The position numbers and the translations under genes were made by a program. From positions 127,925 through 191,924 of the forward strand of contig CAZBRT010000004.1 in NCBI GenBank assembly GCA_964494625.1: DNA of 64,000 bases, read 5' to 3'. The stretch is from UBA2784 sp964494625 (GTDB lineage Bacteria > Pseudomonadota > Alphaproteobacteria > Micropepsales > Micropepsaceae). The stretch's first letter is position 1. Each line of letters begins with the position of its first letter. Positions 44,048-53,680 of this stretch are shown here, piece by piece. The notes below the pieces were generated by a model, which was not told where the DNA came from, ran no database searches, and saw only the letters and a program-made list of their open reading frames with translations.

Positions 44048-44401
44048 ATGTTTGATATCGGCTGGGCAGAACTTCTCGTCATCGCGCTTGTCGCCATCGT
44101 CGTGGTGGGACCGCGCGATCTGCCGCGCCTGATGCACAAGGCCGGGCAGTGGGTGACCAAGGCCCGCAAGATGGCCAGCCATTTTCAGGCCGGCATCGAG
44201 GAAATGGCCCGCCAATCCGAGCTTGAGGAGTTGCGCAAAGAGGCCAAATCCATCCAGCGGGATCTTACCCAGCTTGATCCGGCCAAGCCTGCCACAGCCG
44301 CGCCGTCGCCGGCATCGGGTGCCCAGACGATCAAGGCGCCGCCAGCGCCCGCTGCAGCTCCGGCAGCAGCAGTTGAGCCGGTCCACGGCACCGAACCATG
44401 A
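44048..44401 (+). CDS. tatB: Sec-independent protein translocase TatB
   Basis: ATG 44048 gives 117 residues. 'MFDIGWAELLVIALVAIVVV' is the N-terminal helix and 'GPRDLPRLMHKAGQW' the TatB-specific hinge and amphipathic helix; the tail is Ala/Pro-rich. With TatC it forms the receptor for twin-arginine signal peptides. It overlaps tatC by four bases. Confidence 0.92.
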   Translation: MFDIGWAELLVIALVAIVVVGPRDLPRLMHKAGQWVTKARKMASHFQAGIEEMARQSELEELRKEAKSIQRDLTQLDPAKPATAAPSPASGAQTIKAPPAPAAAPAAAVEPVHGTEP

Positions 44402-45252
44402 CCGAACCTCGCGACAAGGAGGACGCGCATATCGAGGCGACGCGCGCGCCGCTGATCGAGCACCTGATCGAATTGCGGTCGCGGCTGTTGTGGTCATTTA
44501 TCGCGTTCTTTGCCGCGTTCGTCCTCTGCTTCTACTTTGCTGCGGAGATCTATGCGGTGCTTGTGCATCCGCTGGCAGATGCGTTTGGCGGAGAAAGCGG
44601 CCGCCGCCTCATCTACACCGCGCTTTACGAGACGTTCCTGACCTATGTGAAGGTCGGCTTCTTCGGGGCGCTGTGCCTGTCATTCCCGATCCTTGCAGCG
44701 CAGATCTGGCGGTTTGTGGCGCCCGGCCTTTACAAGCTGGAGCGCAACGCCTTCCTGCCGTTCCTGGTGGCGATGCCGTTCTTCTTCGCGATGGGCGTGG
44801 CGCTGGTCTATTACCTCATCATGCCGATGGCGATCCGCTTCTTCCTCGGATTCGAAACACCGCCGGGAACGGGCGAAATCCCGATCCAGCTCGAGGCCAA
44901 GGTCAGCGAATATCTGAACCTCGTCATGGCGCTCATCTTCGCCTTCGGTGCCTGCTTCCAGCTGCCGGTCGCGCTGGTTCTGCTTGGCCGGGTGGGGATT
45001 GTGACGTCCAAGACCCTCAAGGCAGGGCGGCGCTATGCCATTGTCGGGATATTTGCGGTGGCTGCCGTGCTCACGCCGCCCGATGTGCTGAGCCAGGTCG
45101 CCCTCGCACTGCCGGTCATCCTTCTCTACGAAATGTCGGTCTGGGCGGTCTGGTTGATCGAGCGAGGCCGCACCCGCAGGGAAGCAGAGGCTGAGCGGGC
45201 GGCAAGCAGCGCCGGAGACACGGGCCTTCCGGTCGTAAAGCCGGACGCCTGA
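44398..45252 (+). CDS. tatC: Sec-independent protein translocase TatC
   Basis: The 284-residue membrane protein has six hydrophobic helices and the family signatures 'HLIELRSRLLWSFIAF' (first helix entry) and 'FGACFQLPVALVLLGRVGI'. The conserved glutamate of the signal-binding region is in 'TALYETFLTYVKVGFFGAL'. In many alphaproteobacteria serS follows tatC; here the next gene is convergent mazG, only six bases away. Confidence 0.93.
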   Translation: MTEPRDKEDAHIEATRAPLIEHLIELRSRLLWSFIAFFAAFVLCFYFAAEIYAVLVHPLADAFGGESGRRLIYTALYETFLTYVKVGFFGALCLSFPILAAQIWRFVAPGLYKLERNAFLPFLVAMPFFFAMGVALVYYLIMPMAIRFFLGFETPPGTGEIPIQLEAKVSEYLNLVMALIFAFGACFQLPVALVLLGRVGIVTSKTLKAGRRYAIVGIFAVAAVLTPPDVLSQVALALPVILLYEMSVWAVWLIERGRTRREAEAERAASSAGDTGLPVVKPDA

Positions 45253-45258
45253 AATCGC

Positions 45259-46071
45259 TCAGGTCTTGGGCAGCGCGGATTTTGCCTCAACCCACAACTG
45301 ATCCATCAATTCGAGCCCGGCGCCGGCAAGAGGAACCCCTTTCTTTTCAAGCTGATCCTCGATGAAGTGAAAGCGGTGAACGAACTTGCTGTTGGTCCGG
45401 CGCAAGGCGTTTTCCGGGTCGATATCGAAATGCCGGGCAAGGTTGGCCAGGACAAAAAGGATGTCGCCGAATTCGTCTTCTTTGGCGGCCTGATTCTCAT
45501 TTTTTTCAATGGCTTGAGCGAATTCGCTCAGTTCTTCTCTCAGCTTTTCGAGGATTTTTTCCGGTGTCTTCCAGTCGAACCCGACGCGTGCCGCGCGCCT
45601 GGTGAGCTTCTCGGCGCGGGTGAGTGCGGGCAGGGCGAGCGGCACGTCATCGAGGATGCTGGCTGCAGCCTTGTCGGCGCGTTCTGCGGCCTTGGCATCC
45701 TCCCAGGCGCGGGTCTGGTCGGCGGCAGTGCGGATGTCGGCGTTACCGAAGACATGGGGGTGGCGGCGGGTCATCTTGGCGATCACCGCCTCCACCACAT
45801 CTCCATAGGTGAAGGCGCCACGTTCTGCCGCCATCTGGGCATGAAAGACGACCTGGAAGAGGAGGTCGCCCAGCTCATCCTTCAGGGAGGCCAGGTCATC
45901 GCGGGCGATGGCGTCGGCAACCTCGTAGGCTTCCTCGATGGTGTAGGGCGCAATCGTCGCAAAATCCTGCTCAAGGTCCCAGGGGCAACCGCCATCGGGG
46001 TCGCGCAGCCGCGCCATCAGGGCAAGGAGGCGCGCCGTCGGCGACGTTGCGGGGTCGTCTGCTGTGCTCAT
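45259..46071 (-). CDS. mazG: Nucleoside triphosphate pyrophosphohydrolase MazG
   Basis: The 270-residue protein has two MazG domains. The N-terminal domain shows 'PYTIEEAYEVADAI' and 'LKDELGDLLFQVVFHAQ' with the metal-binding glutamates and aspartates; the C-terminal one contains 'KILEKLREELSEFAQAI' and 'EDEFGDILFVLANLARH'. It hydrolyses NTPs to NMP and pyrophosphate, cleaning up non-canonical nucleotides. Its start overlaps the MFS gene stop by four bases, so the two probably form one minus-strand unit. Confidence 0.9.
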   Translation of the reverse strand: MSTADDPATSPTARLLALMARLRDPDGGCPWDLEQDFATIAPYTIEEAYEVADAIARDDLASLKDELGDLLFQVVFHAQMAAERGAFTYGDVVEAVIAKMTRRHPHVFGNADIRTAADQTRAWEDAKAAERADKAAASILDDVPLALPALTRAEKLTRRAARVGFDWKTPEKILEKLREELSEFAQAIEKNENQAAKEDEFGDILFVLANLARHFDIDPENALRRTNSKFVHRFHFIEDQLEKKGVPLAGAGLELMDQLWVEAKSALPKT

Positions 46072-47480
46072 TGCGGCTCGTTGACGGACAGGGGCAAAGG
46101 CTGATCGGTCATGTCGCGACTGTTGCGGTCTGCGGCGATTTTCTCGCGCAGCGCCTTCTGACGCTTTTCATCGAGCGGGAAGTTCCACATCGTTGCCGCG
46201 GTGAGGAAGAGGAAAATCATCGGCAGGAAGATGTAGATGTAGAGGAAGCCTTCGATGGCTTCAGGCGAGTTGATCGCACCGTGGGCTGACGAGAAACCGA
46301 TCATGTCGAGAACGGGATAGGCAATTCCCGGTGCCAAGGCGTAGCCCATCTTGTTGGTCATCACGAGCAGCGAATAATAGGTGCCCGCACGTTCCTTGCC
46401 GGTCTTGGCCGTATCTTCGTCGGCCACGTCTGCCATGATCGCCCGCAACAGGAAGCCTGCGACACCGTAGGAAAACCCGTAAAAGGCCAAGGCTGCCGCC
46501 AGCATGCCGAAGTCGCCCGGCGCGATCAGCATGATGCCGGGCAGGGTGACGGCTGAATAGAACATCGCAAAGGCCAGCGTCCGGTGCTTGGAAAAGCGGT
46601 AGGAGACGCGGATCCAGACCGGAATGCCGATCAGCCCTGACAGGAAATAGACGAGCAGCAGGATGAATTCCTGCCCGGGCAACTGGTAGGCAATGGTGAT
46701 GAGGAAAATGAAGAGCGCAGCCGTTATGCCGGGCGCGAGGCCCTGAAAAAGATCGGCCAGCAGAAGGCGGCGGAGCGACTTGTTGGTCAGGAGCACCTTC
46801 CATGCCTCGCGCCAGTCTTCGTGCCCGTGATGCTCGACAATCGGCGGCTCCGGCACGTATTTCCAGGCAATGAAGACGGCGATGGGCAAGGTCGCGATGA
46901 TGAATAGGCCCATCACCATGACTTTGTTGGCAAAGCCGACAGGACCGACGCCGAAATATTCCGGAACGATCAGGGCCACGATCTCCGGCAGCACCAGCAC
47001 GGTCAGCATGCCGAAGATGAAGGCAAACTCGCGCGCACCCTGAATGCGGCTGCGCTCCTTGTATTCCGGCGACAATTCGGCGCCCCACGACATGTGGGCG
47101 ATCGCGATGGTGGAATAGGCCAGATAGGCAACGATGGCCCAGATGGTGAGGTAGACCCAATCGCCCTTGTTCTCGAGCGGTGGCACGAACAGCATGAAAA
47201 CCGCGCCAAGGATGAATGGCACGGCCACCGTGACCCATGGCTTGCGGCGCCCCCAGCGGGTGCGCGTGCGGTCCATGAAGTGGCCCAGCAGCGGATCAAC
47301 CACCAGGTCGATCAGGCGGACCAGCGTGAAGATCAATCCCACCTCGGCCTGCGGCACCAGCATGACGATGGTGTAGAAGGGCGCGACAACCAGTGCCAAG
47401 GGCAGGCCAAGGCCAGAGATCGGGATACACGGGCCGGCATAGGCGGCCAGCGTCCGCATGCGCAGTTTGGGTTGGCTCAT
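46068..47480 (-). CDS. MFS transporter, GPH-like sugar/cation symporter family
   Basis: ATG 47480 (MSQPKLRMRTLAAYAG) gives 470 residues; a second start at 47462 is possible. About 12 helices are visible; 'DLVVDPLLGHFMDRTRTRWGRRKPW' is the GPH hallmark loop and 'WGAELSPEYKERSRIQGAREF' the second conserved loop. Substrate is not recognised; a glycoside, oligosaccharide or related solute is typical. It is a distant paralogue of the MFS gene at 10.5 kb. A 265-base gap with an AT-rich patch (47620-47665) precedes it, but I see no certain operator there. Confidence 0.82.
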   Translation of the reverse strand: MSQPKLRMRTLAAYAGPCIPISGLGLPLALVVAPFYTIVMLVPQAEVGLIFTLVRLIDLVVDPLLGHFMDRTRTRWGRRKPWVTVAVPFILGAVFMLFVPPLENKGDWVYLTIWAIVAYLAYSTIAIAHMSWGAELSPEYKERSRIQGAREFAFIFGMLTVLVLPEIVALIVPEYFGVGPVGFANKVMVMGLFIIATLPIAVFIAWKYVPEPPIVEHHGHEDWREAWKVLLTNKSLRRLLLADLFQGLAPGITAALFIFLITIAYQLPGQEFILLLVYFLSGLIGIPVWIRVSYRFSKHRTLAFAMFYSAVTLPGIMLIAPGDFGMLAAALAFYGFSYGVAGFLLRAIMADVADEDTAKTGKERAGTYYSLLVMTNKMGYALAPGIAYPVLDMIGFSSAHGAINSPEAIEGFLYIYIFLPMIFLFLTAATMWNFPLDEKRQKALREKIAADRNSRDMTDQPLPLSVNEPQ

Positions 47481-47745
47481 CGGCTTTTGGTTCTCGATTG
47501 GCAGGATTCCGGTCAGGCCATGGAACAGGGCTGACCGGCGCGGCACAAGCCCCGAAACCACCGGGGATTTTTGTGTGTCAGCCCGGATTTGGGGGATGAG
47601 CGCCCCGGTATGCGCTGGGTGATCTGAATGTTTGATAATTTGAATTATGGGAAATCATAAGTGATACCAGGGTCGGCCCGCATCAAAACCCACAAACCAA
47701 AGACAAGCGCGATGAACGCCGCAAAACCACAGCGCGTTGCTGCAC

Positions 47746-48192
47746 TCAGCACGCTTCCTCGCCCTCGCCCGTGCCGCACACGGTTTCAGCGACCAGCGCC
47801 ACGCGATCATAGCCCGCCTGCTGGAGGATGTTCATGATCCGCATGACATCGGCGTATACGACTGCCTGATCGGCCCGCACCATGATGCGCTGGGTCCGAT
47901 CACCGTTTGACTGGTCGATGATGGCGGCTGTGAGCGTCCCCCAGTCCGCCTTCACATCGAGGCTCCCCGCGAGGCCCCCCACATGGATCGAGCCATCGGC
48001 AGAGGCTGAGACGAAGACCGGATCAATCTCCGGCATGGTCTGGGTCGGCGATGGCGGCGGCAGATCGACGGGAATTGAGATTGTCGCGATGGGTGCCGCC
48101 ACCATGAAAATGATCAGCAGCACGAGCATGACATCCACGAAGGGCGTCACGTTCATGTCAGCATTGTCGGCATAGGTGGTGCGCGCGGTCAT
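47746..48192 (-). CDS. exbD: ExbD-type biopolymer transport protein (third copy)
   Basis: The 148-residue protein has a short cytoplasmic N-terminus, one helix starting 'NVTPFVDVMLVLLIIFMVAAP' in which the aspartate of FVDV is the proton-path residue, and a periplasmic domain. The C-terminus ends with the motif CGTGEGEEAC, two cysteines nine positions apart. It is last in a tonB-exbD pair, downstream of a terminator that separates it from the larger exbB operon. It needs an ExbB partner, likely the one at 50.5 kb. Confidence 0.87.
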   Translation of the reverse strand: MTARTTYADNADMNVTPFVDVMLVLLIIFMVAAPIATISIPVDLPPPSPTQTMPEIDPVFVSASADGSIHVGGLAGSLDVKADWGTLTAAIIDQSNGDRTQRIMVRADQAVVYADVMRIMNILQQAGYDRVALVAETVCGTGEGEEAC

Positions 48193-48216
48193 GGCCCTCT
48201 CCTCCTCCGCTTGCCC

Positions 48217-48804
48217 TCAATCCTTGAGCTGGAAAATCACTTCGACGCGTACATTGTCCCGCCGCACGGCGACGCCGCTGCGCAATTGCGGCTTGTAGGT
48301 CCAGCGGCGCACGGCCTTCAGCGCCTCACGGTCAAAGCCGTAGCCATCCGGCGTGACTGAAACGACACGCACATCGGCGACGCTGCCATCGGGCATGATG
48401 GTCAAGACAAGTACGACCCGACCGTCCTTTCCGCGTTGGAGGCCCCGTTCGGGATATACCGGTTCGACACGGATAGCGGGTTGCGGTTCCGCTTCCTCGA
48501 TGGCCGTCATCGGTCCGTCCGGGTTGCTTTCACCCGTGATCGGCGGCAGCGGCAGTGGTGGCACATTAGATGCCACCTCCACGGGGACGGGATCGCGCGG
48601 AACGATCAGCGGTTGGGCCGGTTCGGGTTCCTCGACCGGCTCTTCAATGATCACCGGTTCGGGGATCGGCAGCACCACGGTCTCGATCACCCGTTGCGGC
48701 TCCGGCTCCGGCGCGACGAAGTTGAGCGAGTCGACAAACCAAAGACCTGCCGCCAGATGCAGCAGCACGGAAACCCAGATTGTCGTCAGCATTGTCCGGT
48801 TCAT
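48217..48804 (-). CDS. tonB: TonB-family energy transducer (second copy)
   Basis: The 195-residue protein has one N-terminal helix ('TIWVSVLLHLAAGLWFV'), a Pro/Glu-rich periplasm-spanning linker ('PEPVIIEEPVEEPEPAQP') and a C-terminal TonB domain ('PAIRVEPVYPERGLQRGKDG', 'FDREALKAVRRWTYKPQ'). It would carry energy from ExbB/ExbD to TonB-dependent receptors. No receptor gene is in the window. It starts the tonB-exbD unit after the terminator at 48941-48969. Confidence 0.87.
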   Translation of the reverse strand: MNRTMLTTIWVSVLLHLAAGLWFVDSLNFVAPEPEPQRVIETVVLPIPEPVIIEEPVEEPEPAQPLIVPRDPVPVEVASNVPPLPLPPITGESNPDGPMTAIEEAEPQPAIRVEPVYPERGLQRGKDGRVVLVLTIMPDGSVADVRVVSVTPDGYGFDREALKAVRRWTYKPQLRSGVAVRRDNVRVEVIFQLKD

Positions 48805-48940
48805 GGCACACCTCGTTCCGACCGTCGGGACTCAGGCCTGCGCGTCCGCCGGTTCACGAAATCGTGATCCAATTCCACTCACCTGGCAACATTGAAAATA
48901 TTTCCTCAAAATAATCTGTTGAAATATTCAGGAAGCTCCA

Positions 48941-48969
48941 AAAGAAAACGGCGCCCGATCGGGGCGCCG
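48941..48969 (-). terminator. Rho-independent terminator after the exbB-exbD-tonB-exbD unit
   Basis: On the minus strand an 8-bp GC stem (CGGCGCCC ... GGGCGCCG, loop of five bases, 48969-48949) is followed by TTTTCTTT. It lies 24 bases past the exbD stop at 48993 and splits the cluster into two units. Confidence 0.8.
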
Positions 48970-48992
48970 CTTGAATGCAAAAATCGGGACCT

Positions 48993-49472
48993 TCAGCAGC
49001 TGACTTCGCCGGCACCCGACCCGCAGACATCCTCGGCGATCAGGGCAACTTTGTCGTAGCCACGTTCCTGCAAAATGTTCAGGGCCCGGATCACATCCTT
49101 GTAGATGACGCCCTGGTCGGCGCGCAGCATCAGGCGCGACGTGCGGTCACCCGCGGTCCGGTCGATGATCGCGAGGCCAAGCGTGCCCCAGTCCACCTTG
49201 ACTTCGCTGCCCGGAGCAAGCCCGCCGATGAAAATGTCACCATTTTCGGAAAGCGAGATGAAGATCGGGTCCTTGTCCTGCTGTTCCGGCGCGACGTTTG
49301 GCGGTGGCAGGTCAACGCGCACATTGACGGTCGCAAGCGGCGCCGCAACCATGAAGATGATGAGCAGAACAAGCATGACGTCCACGAAGGGCGTCACGTT
49401 CATGTCCGAATTTTCCGGAAACTTCTTGGCTTTGCCGCCGCCGCCAAGTTCATTGCCCAGTTTGACTGCCAT
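48993..49472 (-). CDS. exbD: ExbD-type biopolymer transport protein (second copy)
   Basis: The 159-residue protein has a glycine-rich start ('GGGGKAKKFPENSD'), the helix 'NVTPFVDVMLVLLIIFMV' with the proton-path aspartate, and a periplasmic domain ending CGSGAGEVSC. The ending parallels the CGTGEGEEAC of the third ExbD; the first ExbD (50098-50529) lacks it. Start and stop signals are clean; it follows tonB by six bases. Confidence 0.88.
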   Translation of the reverse strand: MAVKLGNELGGGGKAKKFPENSDMNVTPFVDVMLVLLIIFMVAAPLATVNVRVDLPPPNVAPEQQDKDPIFISLSENGDIFIGGLAPGSEVKVDWGTLGLAIIDRTAGDRTSRLMLRADQGVIYKDVIRALNILQERGYDKVALIAEDVCGSGAGEVSC

Positions 49473-49478
49473 GATCAG

Positions 49479-50075
<597 letters not shown>

Positions 50076-50097
50076 CTCACGCCCTGTCTTCTGGGGG

Positions 50098-50529
<432 letters not shown>

Positions 50530-50534
50530 CGGGA

Positions 50535-51710
50535 TCAGCCCTGGTCGAGCTGACGCGAGACGCGGACCAGCAATTCGCCCGAGAAATTCTCAAGACGCGA
50601 ATTGTAGGCACCGATCTTGCGGCCGAAGATGTTGTAGAAAATGACCGCCGGAATGGCCGCGAACAGGCCGATGGCCGTCGCAAACAGGGCTTCGGCGATA
50701 CCCGGCGCCACGACCGCAAGATTGGTCGTGTTCGTTTCCGCGATGCCGATGAAGCTGTTCATGATGCCCCAGACGGTGCCGAAAAGGCCGACGAAGGGCG
50801 AGATCGAACCTGTCGTCGCCAGCGTGCCCATACCCGAGCCGAGCATGGCGCTGTTCGATGTCTGCGCAATCGACATGACAGCTGAAATGCGGCTTGTCAG
50901 GTGCTCGCGCTTGTCACCCGTGCCGACATTGCCCGTGGCCGACATTTCACTGGCCGCGGCCTCGAGCATCTGCACCATGGGAACCGAACGATCAGCCCGG
51001 CGCATGTTCTTTGCCATTTCCTGCAAAGGCGCGTTGGACGAACGGAATTCCTTCAGGAACGCGTCGGTGCGGCGGTTCAATGCGCCAAAGTACATGTACT
51101 TGGCGATCAGGATTGCCCAGGACACCATCGACGCAATGATCAGGCCGATCATCACGATCTTCACGATCAGATGCGCCTGCATGAACATGCCGAGCGGCGT
51201 CAGGTCGTGACCCTGCTCATCAGACTTGAGAAGCGGCTGACCGTCCTCACCAAGAATGATGTTGTTCGTGTTCGGGTCACGCTGCAACTCGACCGGAATC
51301 GGATTGCCGTCAGGCCCAAGGATCAGGTCGTTGTTCGGGGCGCGCTGCGGCGGAACCCGCAGTTCAACGCCATCGACGGTAACCGGAACGCCTGAGCCGT
51401 CAACCAGCGGGATCTTGCCGTCCGGGCCGACCTCAATGCGCGGCGCGGTGGGCGCTGCAGTGGGATCGGGCGGAAGCGGAAGTCCATCCGGCCCCAGGAC
51501 CGGCGCCGTTGCCGGTGCCGTCGTGCCGTCTGCGGCGGGCGTGCCCGGCGCTGGCGTCGTTGCCGGTGCCGTGGTGGCAGCGGGCGGCGGCTCGGTGGCC
51601 GGGGCCGTTTGCGCAAACGCGGAAGTGGCGCTCGCAAATGCGACGCCGGAGAAAAGCGCTGCGGCAATCGCCGTGCGCTTCAGGGATTTCGATACACCGA
51701 ACTGCAGCAT
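50535..51710 (-). CDS. exbB: ExbB-type MotA/TolQ/ExbB protein with long periplasmic extension
   Basis: The 391-residue protein is longer than the ~240 residues of E. coli ExbB. Residues 1-34 are a Sec signal peptide ('AAALFSGVAFASATSAFA'). Residues about 35-170 are a Pro/Ala/Thr-rich, acidic region with 'LGPDGLPLPPDP'-type repeats. The C-terminal ~210 residues carry the MotA/TolQ/ExbB core with 'FVGLFGTVWGIMNSFIG' and 'APGIAEALFATAIGLFAAIPA'. It is first of an exbB-exbD-tonB-exbD operon. The extension is known in tonB-system energiser variants from other alphaproteobacteria. Confidence 0.88.
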   Translation of the reverse strand: MLQFGVSKSLKRTAIAAALFSGVAFASATSAFAQTAPATEPPPAATTAPATTPAPGTPAADGTTAPATAPVLGPDGLPLPPDPTAAPTAPRIEVGPDGKIPLVDGSGVPVTVDGVELRVPPQRAPNNDLILGPDGNPIPVELQRDPNTNNIILGEDGQPLLKSDEQGHDLTPLGMFMQAHLIVKIVMIGLIIASMVSWAILIAKYMYFGALNRRTDAFLKEFRSSNAPLQEMAKNMRRADRSVPMVQMLEAAASEMSATGNVGTGDKREHLTSRISAVMSIAQTSNSAMLGSGMGTLATTGSISPFVGLFGTVWGIMNSFIGIAETNTTNLAVVAPGIAEALFATAIGLFAAIPAVIFYNIFGRKIGAYNSRLENFSGELLVRVSRQLDQG

Positions 51711-52045
51711 TGAGGACTTCCTCTCGCAAACGCGCTTCCAGCCCAGACGTCCGATGCATCATGCATCAGTCGCCGCTCATTCTCAGTCAACGAATGTGGC
51801 TGTGTCGTGCCGGGAATATGGCGACGGACGATTTGCCTGACCTGCAAACAGACTGCAAGGCAGACAGGCCGCATAGCAGCCATCATACCCTCATCCGGTC
51901 CACCCCACGCAGACCGGAACCCCCAACTTGCACACCCCACTCATACAAACCGGCGCGGTATATCCCGCCTTACGGTTATGTCGCAATAAGTTTTAACAAA
52001 CTAACCTGTGGCAGCCAACGTCGCCATGTCACATCCGAAACATGC
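51711..52045. other. Intergenic region between exbB and the MBL hydrolase gene
   Basis: A 335-base stretch with no convincing gene: the open frames over it lack ribosome sites and family character. It must hold the promoter of the minus-strand exbB operon, but I see no convincing Fur, Irr or other operator motif and no terminator hairpin. Confidence 0.5.
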
Positions 52046-52861
52046 TTAATTCACGGGGAGTTGCGCAACAATTGTCATGCCGTCGAAGGCCGGCTCGACA
52101 TTGGCGGGAAGCCGCGCCTTCAGCCGTTCATAGTCGAGGTCGATATGAAGGTTTGTCAGAATCGCGCGCTTGGGGCGGAAGTGCCGAATCCACGCCAATG
52201 TCTGTTCAACGTGTGAGTGAGTCGGGTGCGGCTTGTCGCGCAGCGCGTCGACAATCCAGCAGTCCAGACCCTCGAGCGCTGCGTGGCTTGCTTCCGGGAT
52301 CGCAACAAGGTCGCTGGAATAGGCGATCTTGCCGAAGCGGAAGCCCAATGAGCGCATCGAGCCGTGGTCCTGCGCAAAGGCCAGCACGGGAATGGCACCG
52401 CCCTTGCCTTCAATGACAAACGGGGCAAACGGCTCGGGCAGGATTTCCGCATCGAGTATCTGCGGATAGCCACCCGGCGCACCGTGAAAGCAATAGGAGA
52501 AGCGTGACGACAGCGACGTGATTGTTGCCTGGTCGCTGATCACGCGCACGCGCTTGCGCATGTTTTGGGCAATCATGCGCAGATCATCAAGACCATGGGT
52601 CTGGTCGGCATGGTCATGGGTGATGAGCACGCCATCAAGTTGTCCGCATCTTGCGTCGATCAGCTGTTCGCGCATGTCGGGGCTTGTATCGACCAACACG
52701 GAAGTCGCGCCGCACCGGACAAGGATCGCGCAACGGCGACGCCGGTTCTTCGGATTTGCAGGATCGCAGGCGCCCCAGTCCGGACCGTCCGGGCCGATCC
52801 GCGGCACGCCGCCCGACGAACCGCTGCCCAAAATGGTGACCGAGATTTCAGACGTGATCAC
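52046..52861 (-). CDS. Metallo-beta-lactamase-fold hydrolase (PhnP-like)
   Basis: The 271-residue protein has the metal motif HxHxDH as 'THDHADQTH' at residues 81-89, and other ligands in 'SYSSD'-type ('IAYSSDLVAIPE') and 'LTNLHIDLDYERL' segments. 'LGSGSSGGVPRIG' at the start is typical of the PhnP/RNase Z-like branch. It likely hydrolyses a phosphodiester such as a cyclic nucleotide or phosphonate-derived substrate, but the substrate is not known. It overlaps tatD by four bases; this tatD-MBL order is common in alphaproteobacteria. Confidence 0.83.
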   Translation of the reverse strand: MITSEISVTILGSGSSGGVPRIGPDGPDWGACDPANPKNRRRRCAILVRCGATSVLVDTSPDMREQLIDARCGQLDGVLITHDHADQTHGLDDLRMIAQNMRKRVRVISDQATITSLSSRFSYCFHGAPGGYPQILDAEILPEPFAPFVIEGKGGAIPVLAFAQDHGSMRSLGFRFGKIAYSSDLVAIPEASHAALEGLDCWIVDALRDKPHPTHSHVEQTLAWIRHFRPKRAILTNLHIDLDYERLKARLPANVEPAFDGMTIVAQLPVN

Positions 52862-53649
52862 GTACGCCCAGCCTTGGGAAACTGGGCCTTGGGAAACAGG
52901 CGGAAAAAATTTTCGGTCGTGTGCCGCGCCAGCGCGTCCACACTCATGCCCTTTATTTCGGCCACTTTGGCTGCCGTCAGCGCCACATGGGCGGGCTCGC
53001 AGGTTTTGCCCCGGTGCGGCATCGGCGCAAGGAAGGGTGCATCAGTCTCGACCAGCATCCGTTCAACGGGAAACCAGCGGACGATATCGCGCAACGCATC
53101 AGCCGTCTTGAAGGTCACGATGCCTGAAATCGAGATATAGAGGCCAAGCTCAAGCGCGGTGCGCGCAAGTGCCTCCCCCGACGAGAAGCAGTGCAAGACG
53201 CCGCCAAAGGGCTTTTCCGCCACGGCCTGGCGCAACATGGCATCGGTCACCTCATCGGCATCGCGCGTGTGGATGACAACGGGCAGACCCGTTTTTTGTG
53301 CAGCAGCGATGTGGACCCTGAAGTTTTCAGCCTGTGCGTCACGCGGTGAATGGTCATAGTAGAAGTCGAGGCCAGTCTCGCCAAAGCCGACGACCTTGGG
53401 ATCATCCGACATCGCGGCGAGCTTTTCCGCATCCGCCTTCGGCGATCCTGAGGCCTCATGCGGGTGAACGCCCACCGTGCACCAGATGTCATCGGCTTGC
53501 GCCGCAGCGGCACGCACGCCGTCAAATTTGTCGAGCCGGGTGCAGATGGTGAGAAAACCGGAGACTCCTGCCGCACGCGCGCGTGACACAACACCCGCAT
53601 CCTTGGCAAGCGCGGGAAAATCAAGATGGCAGTGACTGTCGATCAGCAT
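52858..53649 (-). CDS. tatD: TatD family metal-dependent deoxyribonuclease
   Basis: The 263-residue TIM-barrel protein starts MLIDSHCHLD, with the first metal-binding histidines H6 and H8. Further ligands are in 'GFGETGLDFYYDHSP' (Glu) and 'VIHTRDADE', and 'LVETDAPFLAP' carries the late aspartate. TatD proteins are metal-dependent nucleases and are not part of the Tat translocase. It sits between the MBL gene and holB. In many relatives metG stands between holB and tatD; here the gap is only 31 bases. Confidence 0.9.
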   Translation of the reverse strand: MLIDSHCHLDFPALAKDAGVVSRARAAGVSGFLTICTRLDKFDGVRAAAAQADDIWCTVGVHPHEASGSPKADAEKLAAMSDDPKVVGFGETGLDFYYDHSPRDAQAENFRVHIAAAQKTGLPVVIHTRDADEVTDAMLRQAVAEKPFGGVLHCFSSGEALARTALELGLYISISGIVTFKTADALRDIVRWFPVERMLVETDAPFLAPMPHRGKTCEPAHVALTAAKVAEIKGMSVDALARHTTENFFRLFPKAQFPKAGRT

Positions 53650-53680
53650 GCGGGTGAAATAGGCGTTTCAAGCCGTCGCT

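Noticed and set aside
47620..47665. AT-rich ATAATT-TG-AATTAT palindrome as a Fur box
   Set aside because: Short arms and poor match to the 19-base Fur consensus; probably chance in an AT-rich intergenic patch.
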